A stretch of 64,000 nt of DNA from Acidobacteriota bacterium (lineage in GTDB: Bacteria; Acidobacteriota; Terriglobia; Acidiferrales; UBA7541), in assembly GCA_013289835.1 (NCBI GenBank), contig JABCZG010000019.1:1-64000 (forward strand), in the 5' to 3' direction. Of the stretch, positions 1 through 7,586 are shown in pieces. The notes beneath the pieces are model-generated. The model did not search any database. It saw only the letters and a program-made list of their open reading frames with translations, and was not told the DNA's origin. The number at the start of each line of letters is the position of its first letter. Positions within the stretch are counted from its first letter, which is position 1. The position numbers and the translations under genes are program-made.

Positions 1-20
1 CAGGCACTCCTGCCTGTGCT
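1..20 (+). repeat. REP-like palindrome, cut by window edge
   Basis: CAGGCA, a CTCC loop and TGCCTG form a perfect hairpin at the first base of the window, followed by TGCT. It is the same element as those at 1018, 1696, 1749 and 5254; any 5' flank lies outside the window. Confidence 0.6.
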
Positions 21-73
21 CTTTCTTTTTCCGTAATTCCAACAAATCCAAAACTCAATCTAAGGAGACTTCC

Positions 74-925
74 ATGCCTTCTCTCAGTAAAAACGCCCGC
101 GTATCCCTGTGTCTGTTCACCTTCTCCGACGGCCGCCGTTGCCGCACCCCGCGCATCGCCAGCCATCCCCACTTCTGCCACTACCATGCCCAAAAAGAAG
201 CCCAATCCCTTGCCACGCAAAAACTCAGCAACGAGCTGGCCTACTTCTTCTCCGGCAGCTACTTGGCTGCCTGCGATCTCAGCACCGCCCTGTCTCGCAT
301 CATCCCTGCCGTCATTCGCGGCGACGTAAAACCCAAAACCGCCCGCACCGTCGCCTATCTCGCGCAAACCCTCCTGCAGTCCATCCGCGTTTCCCAGCAC
401 GAATACGTCAACGCCTATGGCACCGACTTCTGGCGCGGCGCCGTCCAAGACTCCGTCAAGTCCGACCGCGACTACCTCTTCCCGCCCAAGCCCGCCCCCA
501 AACCCGCCCCGCCCTCCGCTCCGCCACCCAACGCCACCGTTCCATCGCCTCCCACGCCGCCAATCTCAACCGTCGCGACCTCGCTCACCCCTCCAACTGT
601 AACGCCCGCCCCATCTCCAATCCCAGCCCAACAGCTGTCCTCGACTCCGTCATCGCTCCCTCCCCAACCCTCCGCTGTAGCCCATCCCTTCAGGAGCAAC
701 ACTCTTCCGCCCCAGGTTCGCCGACGTTTCCATCGATCTACTGGCGCGGCCTCGCCCAGCCCCTCCGCCCAGCAACCCCCGCAAACCAGCCCACCCACCG
801 CGCAACCCAGCCCATCCGCTCCCAACCAGACAGGGAGGCCCACTGGTTCAACTACGACCCTATCTCCTGCCCCCGCCCAGGCAGCAAACTCCTTTAGAAT
901 CAATACTTCCACACCCGCCTCGTAA
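74..925 (+). CDS. Cys/His-motif protein with Pro/Ser/Thr-rich tail
   Basis: Unrecognised function; 283 aa. The N-terminus carries C13, C23, C35 and H38 around GRRCRTPR and HPHFCHYH, a spacing that could bind one zinc ion. Residues about 50-150 look like a helical globular domain. From about residue 158 to the end the chain is low-complexity Pro/Ser/Thr/Ala and probably disordered. The start is set by AAGGAGA seven bases before ATG. Proteins with this N-terminal signature recur in acidobacterial genomes as far as I recall, with no assigned role. Another frame over the same stretch is also open but reads as Arg/His-rich shadow sequence. It stands alone, ahead of a REP-like repeat region. DNA binding would be a guess. 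Confidence 0.75.
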   Translation: MPSLSKNARVSLCLFTFSDGRRCRTPRIASHPHFCHYHAQKEAQSLATQKLSNELAYFFSGSYLAACDLSTALSRIIPAVIRGDVKPKTARTVAYLAQTLLQSIRVSQHEYVNAYGTDFWRGAVQDSVKSDRDYLFPPKPAPKPAPPSAPPPNATVPSPPTPPISTVATSLTPPTVTPAPSPIPAQQLSSTPSSLPPQPSAVAHPFRSNTLPPQVRRRFHRSTGAASPSPSAQQPPQTSPPTAQPSPSAPNQTGRPTGSTTTLSPAPAQAANSFRINTSTPAS

Positions 926-1017
926 CTGTTGATTCTAAACCACTTACACCACCGCTAACTCCTTTATCAGCAACACTTACAGAAAATCAAGGGGAGGGAT
1001 GTTGCCGGCACCAGTAA

Positions 1018-1037
1018 CACAGGCACTCTTGCCTGTG
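1018..1037 (+). repeat. REP-like palindrome
   Basis: CACAGGCA, CTCT loop, TGCCTGTG: an 8-bp perfect stem followed by CGGTTTT. It lies about 110 bp upstream of the RAYT gene. A partial second copy of the right half (GCCTGTGCGTTTTTG) follows at about 1073-1087. Confidence 0.75.
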
Positions 1038-1146
1038 CGGTTTTAGACCACACAAGTCGTCGGCAAAAGAAGCCTGTGCGTTTTTGAGCCCGCACCATAT
1101 CGGCGCACTAGCACAACTATGATCGTTATGCTATTTTATCTTAAAA

Positions 1147-1695
1147 ATGACGTACTATGAGCGTAATCTTCCCCGCTGGCATCCAGAAGGAAAAGCAATT
1201 TTTCTGACTTGGCGCTTGCATGGTTCTCTGCCAGCTCATGTCGTGAACGAACTAAGGAATGATACAAAACTGCCAAGGCGCCAATTCGTGAGGGCAGAGC
1301 AATTTCTGGATAAGTCAAGCTTCGGTCCGTTGTGGCTCAAGAACCCGAACATCGCCCAAAGTCTCGAGTCCTGCATTCTCCGAGGCGCTCATGACTTAAA
1401 CCAGTACACCATCCTTGCGTACGTCGTCATGCCCAATCACGTCCATTTGCTAATCGAGCCGCGTTTACCGCTCGAACGCATCACGCGTGGCATCAAAGGT
1501 GTGAGCGCTCGTGACGCCAATCGCCTTCTGAAGCGTCCTGGCTGTGTCTTCTGGCAGGCCGAATCCTTTGATCATTGGGTAAGGACCCCCGCCGAAGGCG
1601 AAAAAATCTGCCACTACGTTGAGGACAATCCAGTCAAGGCTGGCCTTGTAAGCACGCCAGACAAATGGCCCTGGTCCAGCGCCGCGAAAAAATAG
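1147..1695 (+). CDS. REP-associated tyrosine transposase (RAYT, Y1_Tnp)
   Basis: A single-domain Y1/HUH transposase of 182 aa, the usual RAYT size. The metal-binding HxH sits at residues 98-100 in MPNHVHLL, and the probable catalytic tyrosine is Y157 in HYVEDNPVKAGL, the hallmark RAYT C-terminal motif. The N-terminal YERNLPRWHPEGKAIFLTWR is also typical. RAYTs nick single-stranded REP/BIME hairpins and are thought to spread them, usually from a single-copy domesticated gene. Here 20-bp hairpins with the same CGGTTTT tail lie 110 bp before the start and immediately after the stop, as expected for a RAYT and its substrate. No IS ends or target duplications were identified. The reading frame looks intact. 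Confidence 0.9.
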   Translation: MTYYERNLPRWHPEGKAIFLTWRLHGSLPAHVVNELRNDTKLPRRQFVRAEQFLDKSSFGPLWLKNPNIAQSLESCILRGAHDLNQYTILAYVVMPNHVHLLIEPRLPLERITRGIKGVSARDANRLLKRPGCVFWQAESFDHWVRTPAEGEKICHYVEDNPVKAGLVSTPDKWPWSSAAKK

Positions 1696-1715
1696 CACAG
1701 GCACTCTTGCCTGTG
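1696..1715 (+). repeat. REP-like palindrome abutting RAYT stop codon
   Basis: CACAGGCA-CTCT-TGCCTGTG followed by CGGTTTT. It is identical to the copy at 1018-1037 and begins on the base after the RAYT stop codon. Confidence 0.8.
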
Positions 1716-1748
1716 CGGTTTTGACTTTGCTAGCGACGTCACCAGTAG

Positions 1749-1768
1749 CACAAGCACTCCTGCCTATG
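1749..1768 (+). repeat. Degenerate REP-like palindrome
   Basis: CACAAGCA-CTCC-TGCCTATG, a copy of the preceding element with substitutions at two mirrored positions of the stem. It overlaps nothing coding and lies just downstream of the end of the Rieske oxygenase gene on the other strand. Confidence 0.6.
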
Positions 1769-1776
1769 CTCTTAGT

Positions 1777-2946
1777 TCAAGACCGCCACCCCAGCATCAC
1801 CGGCCCGCTCATCGGATGCACCATCGCCGCGCCCGTCCGCCGCGACTCGAGCAAATTCGCCTTCAGCGCGAAATACCATTTTGCCTGTTTGTCCGCGTCA
1901 TCGATCAGCATCAAACGCGGATTGGTTTTCAATCCTTCGGCTTGCTGGATCATCGTCAGCTGATCCTGCCGCAAAAATGTTTTCGCAAACGGCCGGAAAA
2001 TCGCCACCGGCACTGGCAGATTCCACGCCGCCACGAAATCAATCCGGCAAAGATCCCGCCGCACCGGCGTCACCGTCGCCCGGCTGGAAAACCACAGCTT
2101 CCCGCTGCGGTCAATCTCCGTGCGCAGATTCGGCAGCACGAAATCGATCGTCGTCGTCACCGTCTCGCCCGTCATCTTGGCGAGCAGCCGGTAGGGCGCG
2201 CTGTTCGAGCTCGGCTGGTGCGGGCTCATCCGGAATCCATTCGGAATCGGCTCAAACTGCTTGGCCTTCTCATGAATGCTCGCGCGTTTCCGCCAGAACC
2301 ACGATTGATGCACAAACGGCCCATGCGCCGGATCCATCAATCCGATGATTCCCTGATCCACATGCGAAGGCAGCTCGCAATCCAGATGAATCATTTTGTA
2401 TTTGTCGCTGAACACGCTAAGCGCCGGCGCCGCCGGTATCGTATCCGGCAGCAGCGTCCCCGACGAATTATCGGCCGCTTCGCGGCCGCCTGAAGCATTG
2501 ATCGCTTTGCGGCCTCCAGAGGCCATATAAACCCACACGTACCCGTCGCGCTCCTCGCAAGGAAAATGCCCCGCGAAAATCCGCTCGACCTTCAGCTTGT
2601 CCTGGCTCGTCAGCGAAGGAATCTCCACGCATTGCCCGCTGCAAGCCTCGAATCGCCACCCGTGGTAGCAGCACTCCACCACGTTCCCATCGAGCCGCCC
2701 ATACGAAAGCGGTATCCCCCGGTGCGGGCACGCGTCCCGCATCGCAAACGCTTTCCCCTCCGTCGTACGCCCCAGCACCAGCGGCACTTCCAGGAGCATC
2801 GCTTTCGCGAGCTTCCGCCCGCGAATCTCCGCACTCCGCACCGCCGGATACCAAAAATCCCAAAGGAATCCCGCATCCGCCTCAGCCGCCGTCTCCCGCG
2901 CCGCCTCAGCATCCATCCGCATCATCGTCCGTACCGCTTCGCTCAT
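1777..2946 (-). CDS. Rieske-type aromatic ring-hydroxylating oxygenase, alpha subunit
   Basis: A 389-aa Rieske non-heme iron oxygenase. The Rieske [2Fe-2S] domain (about 30-140) has ligands C73/H75 and C92/H95 in CPHRGIPL and CCYHGW. The C-terminal catalytic domain has the mononuclear iron motif DPAHGPFVH (H207, H212). The family hydroxylates or O-demethylates aromatic or isoprenoid substrates using electrons from a reductase; substrate is not predictable, and no reductase or ferredoxin gene is adjacent (a lone Rieske ferredoxin lies 34 kb away). Residues 141-156 are an odd near-repeat, SGGRKA then SGGREA, encoded by a GC-palindromic stretch between the two domains. The gene is monocistronic, with REP-like hairpins on both sides. 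Confidence 0.85.
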   Translation of the reverse strand: MSEAVRTMMRMDAEAARETAAEADAGFLWDFWYPAVRSAEIRGRKLAKAMLLEVPLVLGRTTEGKAFAMRDACPHRGIPLSYGRLDGNVVECCYHGWRFEACSGQCVEIPSLTSQDKLKVERIFAGHFPCEERDGYVWVYMASGGRKAINASGGREAADNSSGTLLPDTIPAAPALSVFSDKYKMIHLDCELPSHVDQGIIGLMDPAHGPFVHQSWFWRKRASIHEKAKQFEPIPNGFRMSPHQPSSNSAPYRLLAKMTGETVTTTIDFVLPNLRTEIDRSGKLWFSSRATVTPVRRDLCRIDFVAAWNLPVPVAIFRPFAKTFLRQDQLTMIQQAEGLKTNPRLMLIDDADKQAKWYFALKANLLESRRTGAAMVHPMSGPVMLGWRS

Positions 2947-2973
2947 AGTCGCTTCGCCGCCGGCCGTTGTAGG

Positions 2974-2993
2974 GCCCGCCTTCCGAGGCGAGC
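2974..2993. repeat. GC-rich hairpin
   Basis: GCCCGCCT-TCCG-AGGCGAGC, an 8-bp stem with one mismatch, in the 193-bp gap between the divergent Rieske and ankyrin genes. It lacks a T-tract, so it is probably a REP-type element and not a terminator. Confidence 0.5.
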
Positions 2994-3139
2994 CGTGCTA
3001 ACGCTGTCGCATCGTAGTATACCGCCTCACGCATGGGCAACCAGCGCAAGGTCCGTCACTTGGATCGTTCTGGCGTAGTGAAACAAATTGTTGCTTCTTG
3101 TTCCTCGGACGGAACTACAATGCCCCAAGGAAAGGAGTC

Positions 3140-3892
3140 ATGGAAACCCTAAAACCTCAAGAACGCACTCCCAGCGAAGCATCCGAAGACTCCGCGTGGG
3201 TATGGATGTGGGGTCTGCCTGCCATCTGCGGTTCTGCGGCGCTCGCTGGTCGCCTAGCCTGGGAAGAGACCGCATTGACCTGGAAATCCGGACCCCAAAT
3301 GCTGGGCTTCTCCCTTGCTCACGGTATCGGCGCCATTTTGTTTTTCTTTCCGTTGTTGCTAGTCGTTTGGGTCGTTGTTGTCGCGGCACAGACTTTGCGC
3401 TACTTGATCAAGAGGCGCGCAACAGCAAAACAAGTATGGGCGATGTTGGCCTTGGCAGTCTCCGTACTTGCGTTCATGGAGTTGCCTTACGGCTTTTGGC
3501 AACGACTCTTTGTCAACCGCTTGATCGGTGGTTCGCACGCCGGTGAATTTATGTACTATGCAGCTGTAGAGGGTGATCTCGGGACCGTTAGAGCATTGGT
3601 CTCCCGCGGAGTATCCGTTGACAGCACTAGTCGGGAAGGAAAGACCGGACTCCATGCCGCCGCTGCTACCGGCCAGATGAAAATCCTTCGATACTTGGTG
3701 TCCCGTGGCGCGAATCTAAATGCCCTGGATCGATTCGGAGACTCTCCTCTGGAGGTTGCTGCTTCCAGAGGACAGAACGAAGCTGAGCAGTTCCTCACGG
3801 ATCGAGGTGCAAAAAGGATTCGAGGGGATGACACGCAGCGCCAAAGAGCTGTCGAAGAGATCGTTCGAGAAGATATCCAAAGAATGCGTTGA
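3140..3892 (+). CDS. Membrane-anchored ankyrin-repeat protein
   Basis: A 250-aa protein. The start at 3140 is chosen because AAGGAG precedes it; an upstream in-frame ATG at 3098 lacks a ribosome site. Hydrophobic segments at about 22-40, 58-84 and 99-115 suggest two or three membrane spans. Residues about 137-225 hold roughly three ankyrin repeats, with GKTGLHAAAATGQ and GDSPLEVAASRGQ as the clearest units, and the tail is charged. Ankyrin repeats bind other proteins, so this is probably a membrane-tethered scaffold or inhibitor; the partner is unknown. It stands alone between the Rieske gene (divergent) and prfA, with no operon partner. Confidence 0.8.
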   Translation: METLKPQERTPSEASEDSAWVWMWGLPAICGSAALAGRLAWEETALTWKSGPQMLGFSLAHGIGAILFFFPLLLVVWVVVVAAQTLRYLIKRRATAKQVWAMLALAVSVLAFMELPYGFWQRLFVNRLIGGSHAGEFMYYAAVEGDLGTVRALVSRGVSVDSTSREGKTGLHAAAATGQMKILRYLVSRGANLNALDRFGDSPLEVAASRGQNEAEQFLTDRGAKRIRGDDTQRQRAVEEIVREDIQRMR

Positions 3893-3991
3893 CCCACCGC
3901 TAGGCCCAATTTGCAAGGATTGGAATTCAGCGTTATTCTTAGTGCAGAGCAAATTGATGTACGCTACGTTCTATTAGCTGACTCTCCTTTC

Positions 3992-4008
3992 GCTCCCGTT
4001 CAGGGAGC
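3992..4008. repeat. Short hairpin
   Basis: GCTCCC-GTTCA-GGGAGC lies about 100 bp after the ankyrin gene. It has no immediate T-run and could be a weak 3' hairpin or a REP remnant. Confidence 0.35.
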
Positions 4009-4065
4009 TCGCGCTCGTCTACAAACTGGAAATATTGTTTCATTTAATTCCTTTTTCCTTTTTCT

Positions 4066-4097
4066 AACTGAAAACTGTGAACTGACAACTGAAAACT
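4066..4097 (+). repeat. ACTGAAAACTG direct-repeat cluster
   Basis: Four degenerate AACTG-type units run just upstream of prfA. A near-identical stretch (ACTGAAAACTGNGAACTG) occurs on the opposite strand at 8741-8764. Role unknown. Confidence 0.5.
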
Positions 4098-4111
4098 CTT
4101 GAGGTACTGCA

Positions 4112-5203
4112 ATGGCCGCACTCACGTTATCTGAAAAGTTGGACCAGCTCGGCACGCGCTACGACGAACTGACGCAGGAACTTTCCTCGGCGGAGATCGT
4201 CTCGGATTCTTCGCGCTTCCAGAAAGTCGCCAAGCAGCAATCCGAACTCGGCGAAATCGTCGCCAAGCACCGCGAGTTCAAGCAAATCGAAAAAGATCTC
4301 GCCGGCGCGCACCAGATGTTTCTCGAAGCGGAAGACGCGGAGATGAAGCAGATGGCGCAAGAGGAAGAAAAAGAACTGACCGCGCGCAAGGAAGCCGTCG
4401 AGCGCGAACTGAAATTCCTGCTGCTCCCGAAAGATCCCCTCGACGAGAAGAGCGTCATCGTGGAAATTCGCGCCGGCACCGGCGGCGACGAAGCCGCTCT
4501 CTTTGCCGCGGAACTTTTCCGCATGTATTCGCGCTACGCGGAAACGCTGGGCTGGAAAGTCGAAGTCCTCGAGAGTTCGCCCTCTTCGCTTGGCGGCTTG
4601 AAAGAAGTCGTCGCCGCCATTCAGGGCAACAAGGTCTATTCCAAACTGAAATACGAAAGCGGCGTGCACCGCGTCCAGCGCGTTCCCGCCACGGAAACGC
4701 AGGGCCGCATTCACACCTCCGCCGCTACCGTCGCGGTTCTCCCCGAAGCCGACGAAATTGACATCAAGATCGAGCCGAAAGATTTGCGCGTTGACACCTT
4801 CTGCTCCTCCGGCCCCGGCGGCCAGTCCGTCAACACTACCTATTCCGCCGTGCGCATCACGCACATTCCCAGCGGACTCGTCGTCTCCCAGCAGGACGAA
4901 AAATCGCAAATCAAAAATCGCGCCAAAGCCATGCGCGTCCTCCGCGCTCGCCTCTACGAACAGGAACAGGAGAAGCGCCAGGCCGCCCTTTCCGCCGAGC
5001 GCCGCGGCCAAATCAAAACCGGCGACCGCTCCGAAAAAATCCGCACCTACAATTTCCCCCAGAATCGCGTGACCGATCACCGCATCGGCCTAACACTCCA
5101 CCAACTCACCGACGTGATGGAAGGCAAGCTAGCCCCCCTGGTCGACGGCCTAGTCTCCCACTACGAAGCCGAGCGCCTCCAGCAAGAACTAGCCGAAACA
5201 TGA
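4112..5203 (+). CDS. prfA: Peptide chain release factor 1
   Basis: RF1 recognises UAA/UAG stop codons in the ribosomal A site and triggers peptidyl-tRNA hydrolysis. Length 363 aa is standard. The stop-codon-reading tripeptide is PAT (192-194), diagnostic of RF1 and not RF2, and the catalytic GGQ is at 236-238 in GPGGQSVNT. The N-terminal coiled-coil domain (1-110) is charged and complete. The start ATG follows GAGG at a usable distance. prmC, which encodes the enzyme that methylates the GGQ glutamine, follows 164 bp downstream on the same strand, a classic pairing, but here a hairpin pair separates them. Confidence 0.97.
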   Translation: MAALTLSEKLDQLGTRYDELTQELSSAEIVSDSSRFQKVAKQQSELGEIVAKHREFKQIEKDLAGAHQMFLEAEDAEMKQMAQEEEKELTARKEAVERELKFLLLPKDPLDEKSVIVEIRAGTGGDEAALFAAELFRMYSRYAETLGWKVEVLESSPSSLGGLKEVVAAIQGNKVYSKLKYESGVHRVQRVPATETQGRIHTSAATVAVLPEADEIDIKIEPKDLRVDTFCSSGPGGQSVNTTYSAVRITHIPSGLVVSQQDEKSQIKNRAKAMRVLRARLYEQEQEKRQAALSAERRGQIKTGDRSEKIRTYNFPQNRVTDHRIGLTLHQLTDVMEGKLAPLVDGLVSHYEAERLQQELAET

Positions 5204-5206
5204 GTA

Positions 5207-5277
5207 GGACAGATACTCTTGTCTGTCCGGTTTTTTCCCCCGCAAAACCGAAGAGGACAGGCAGGAGTGCCTGTCCT
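5207..5277. repeat. Inverted pair of REP-like hairpins (BIME-like)
   Basis: The left element 5207-5228 (GGACAGA...TCTGTCC, tail CGGTTTTTT) and the right element 5254-5277 (AGGACAGGCA-GGAG-TGCCTGTCCT, 10-bp perfect stem) are oppositely oriented. The loop GGAG is the complement of CTCC in the other copies. Together they form a bacterial-interspersed-mosaic-type unit between prfA and prmC. Confidence 0.75.
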
Positions 5278-5367
5278 ACAAAATTCTTCTCCGCAAGACT
5301 CTGCGTCTCCGGGTTATATTTTCTCCAATCTGTTTTCGCGGAGCAGTTATTTGGCTAAAGTGAACTA

Positions 5368-6249
5368 GTGACCGACATTCGAGCCGCCCTAAAACAAGGC
5401 ATCTCGCAACTGCGCGAAGCGCGCGTCCCCTCCTTCACGCTGGCCGCCGAACTCCTGCTCCTCCACGTTCTCGGCCGCGACCGCACCTGGATCTACTCCC
5501 ACCCGGAAGAAAAAGTCAGTCCCGCCGACGCAGCCCGCTACTTCGCACTCCTCGCGCGCCGCGCCTCCGGCGAACCCACGCAACACCTCACCGGCAAACA
5601 GGAATTCTGGGGCCTCGAATTCGAAGTCACTCCCGACGTCCTGATCCCCCGCCCCGAAACCGAACACCTCATCGAAGTCGCTCTCGACCGCCTCGCCGTC
5701 CGCGAAATCCGCGCCGGCCGCAAACAAACGCTCACCGGCGAAGGCCTGCAAATCGCCGACATCGGCACCGGCTCCGGCTGCATCGCTGTGGCACTGGCAA
5801 AAGAGTTGCCAGCCGCAACGATCCACGCGACGGACATTTCGCCAGCCGCGCTGTCCGTCGCCAGCCGGAATGCCACCCGCCACTCGCTGGAAAGCCGGAT
5901 TCACTTCGTAGAACGTAATCTCCTGGAAGGTGTGCCAAACCACTTCGACCTCATTGTTAGCAATCCTCCGTATGTCGGGCGGCGGGAAAAGGAAACGCTG
6001 GAACGCGAAGTTCGCGACCACGAACCCGAACTCGCGCTCTACGGCGGCGAAGAAGGCTACGAATTCTACGCCGAGCTCATCACGCTATCCGCCGCGTATC
6101 TCAAACCCGGCGGCCTCCTTGTCCTCGAACTCGGCCACAACAGCCTCCCCGCCGTCCAGCCGCTCCTCGACGCATCCGCCTGGACCAACGTCGGTGTCAC
6201 CAACGACCTCGCCGGCATCCCCCGCGTCATCGCCGCCGAACGCTTGTAG
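5368..6249 (+). CDS. prmC: Release factor glutamine N5-methyltransferase
   Basis: PrmC transfers a methyl group from SAM to the GGQ glutamine of RF1/RF2. The 293-aa protein has the N-terminal helical recognition domain (1-90), the SAM-binding loop DIGTGSGC (131-138), the acidic residue D156 at the end of the next strand, and the substrate-Gln-binding NPPY (199-202) after LIVS. The start is GTG at 5368; no better in-frame start was found. It follows prfA on the same strand, giving enzyme and substrate side by side, though the hairpin pair in between may limit co-transcription. Only 30 bp separate it from dinB. Confidence 0.95.
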   Translation: MTDIRAALKQGISQLREARVPSFTLAAELLLLHVLGRDRTWIYSHPEEKVSPADAARYFALLARRASGEPTQHLTGKQEFWGLEFEVTPDVLIPRPETEHLIEVALDRLAVREIRAGRKQTLTGEGLQIADIGTGSGCIAVALAKELPAATIHATDISPAALSVASRNATRHSLESRIHFVERNLLEGVPNHFDLIVSNPPYVGRREKETLEREVRDHEPELALYGGEEGYEFYAELITLSAAYLKPGGLLVLELGHNSLPAVQPLLDASAWTNVGVTNDLAGIPRVIAAERL

Positions 6250-6279
6250 CATCGAAAACTGCGGCGTAGGCTTGGTGCC

Positions 6280-7515
6280 ATGCCGGAGATGGCGCGGTTT
6301 CGCGCGAAGCATGGGCCGATCGAGGAGCAATCTTCCCTGGCGCAGGCGTCCATTTTGCATGTGGATATGGACGCGTTTTTTGTTTCGGTGGAATTGCTGG
6401 AGCGGCCGGAGCTGCGCGGTAAACCCGTTGTTGTCGGCGGACGCCCGGATCAGCGCGGCGTGGTTTCCGCGGCGAGCTATGAGGCTCGCAAATACGGGAT
6501 TCATTCGGCGATGCCGCTTCGAACAGCAGGGCGGCTTTGTCCGCACGCGATTTTTCTGGATGGCCATCACGAAAAATATGGAGAGTGGAGCGACCGCGTC
6601 GCTACGATCCTCGGACAATTTTCCCCGATCGTGGAGATGGTTTCGATTGACGAAGCCTATCTCGACCTTGCGGGGACGGAGCGCTTGCACGGGCCGCCGT
6701 TGGCTGCAGCGGACAAATTGCTTCGCACGATCACGCGCACGACGAATCTTCCTTGCTCCGGCGGACTTGCCACCACGCGGCTCGTGGCCAAAGTCGCTTC
6801 CGATCAGGCCAAGCCGCGCGGACTGGTGTGGGTGGCACCAGGGCGCGAAGAGCGGTTTCTTGCACCACTTCCAGTTCGAAAGATTCCGGGGATCGGCGAA
6901 GTGACGGAGCGGGCGTTGCGCGCGCTCGGGATCGAAATCGTCGAGCAAATCGCCGCCATTCCCCAGGAAAAACTGGAAAGCATTTTTGGACAGTGGGGCA
7001 CGGCGCTGTATCGTAAAGCGCGCGGCGGCGATTCGTACGAATTCGTGATTGATGCGGAGCCAAAATCCATTTCGCATAATCACACGTTCGGCGAAGATAC
7101 GAGCGATGCGGAGGCGCTGGCCGCACTGCTCAGTCATCTTTCGCAGAAAGCGTGCAAGAGGTTGCGCGAAGCGGGGCTTGCCGCGCGCACGCTCACGCTG
7201 ACGATTCGCTACGCGGGATTTGAAACGCACACGCGTTCGAAAACGCTTGCGGAAGCGACGCGGCTGGATTCGGATATTTTTGCGGTCTTTCGGGAACTCT
7301 TCCGCCTGCATCAGGATGTGAAACGGAAAGTCCGGCTGCTGGGCGTCAGCCTCAGTGGGTTTACGCATGGCAACGAGCAGCTCGATCTGCTGGAAGCGGA
7401 GCGCCGCGCCAAGCTCGAAAAACTCACCAGCGCCGCGGACCGTCTTCGCGACCGCTTCGGTTTCGGCAAAGTGCAGTTTGGCGGCTCGCTTCGCCGCGAC
7501 GATCCGGAACACTAG
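6280..7515 (+). CDS. dinB: DNA polymerase IV (Y-family translesion polymerase)
   Basis: An error-prone translesion polymerase of 411 aa. Catalytic carboxylates are visible in HVDMDAFF (D29) and SIDEAYLD (D124, E125). The steric-gate region and the VVGGRPDQRGVVSAASYEAR block are typical. A helix-hairpin-helix thumb motif (IPGIGEVTERALRALGI) and a little-finger domain follow. The start may be the next ATG at 6292, where CGGAG sits too close to serve as a ribosome site, so the exact start is uncertain. No LexA box could be recognised upstream. It is followed by a perfect 11-bp palindrome and then by a PP2C phosphatase gene on the same strand. Confidence 0.93.
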   Translation: MPEMARFRAKHGPIEEQSSLAQASILHVDMDAFFVSVELLERPELRGKPVVVGGRPDQRGVVSAASYEARKYGIHSAMPLRTAGRLCPHAIFLDGHHEKYGEWSDRVATILGQFSPIVEMVSIDEAYLDLAGTERLHGPPLAAADKLLRTITRTTNLPCSGGLATTRLVAKVASDQAKPRGLVWVAPGREERFLAPLPVRKIPGIGEVTERALRALGIEIVEQIAAIPQEKLESIFGQWGTALYRKARGGDSYEFVIDAEPKSISHNHTFGEDTSDAEALAALLSHLSQKACKRLREAGLAARTLTLTIRYAGFETHTRSKTLAEATRLDSDIFAVFRELFRLHQDVKRKVRLLGVSLSGFTHGNEQLDLLEAERRAKLEKLTSAADRLRDRFGFGKVQFGGSLRRDDPEH

Positions 7516-7516
7516 C

Positions 7517-7548
7517 GCGAAGATTCGTAACTTCCGGCGAATCTTCGC
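7517..7548. promoter_or_regulatory. Perfect 11-bp inverted repeat upstream of PP2C gene
   Basis: GCGAAGATTCG (7517-7527) and CGAATCTTCGC (7538-7548) are exact complements with a 10-base spacer. No T-run follows, so it is not a simple terminator. A TATACT -10-like hexamer lies at 7558-7563, placing the palindrome across the expected -35 region of the downstream gene, as an operator would be. Confidence 0.5.
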
Positions 7549-7586
7549 CGAATGGCCTATACTTTACCTTTCCAGCGCAAACTCTC

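Noticed and set aside
4127..5080. Long minus-strand ORF opposite prfA
   Set aside because: Phe/Ala/Gly-rich shadow sequence with no family signature; prfA on the + strand is certain.
1..5280. CRISPR-like array from repeated hairpins
   Set aside because: Repeats are irregularly spaced, in both orientations and short; they fit REP/BIME elements.
6085..7512. Long minus-strand ORF opposite prmC and dinB
   Set aside because: It spans two well-supported + strand genes and reads as an Arg-rich shadow.
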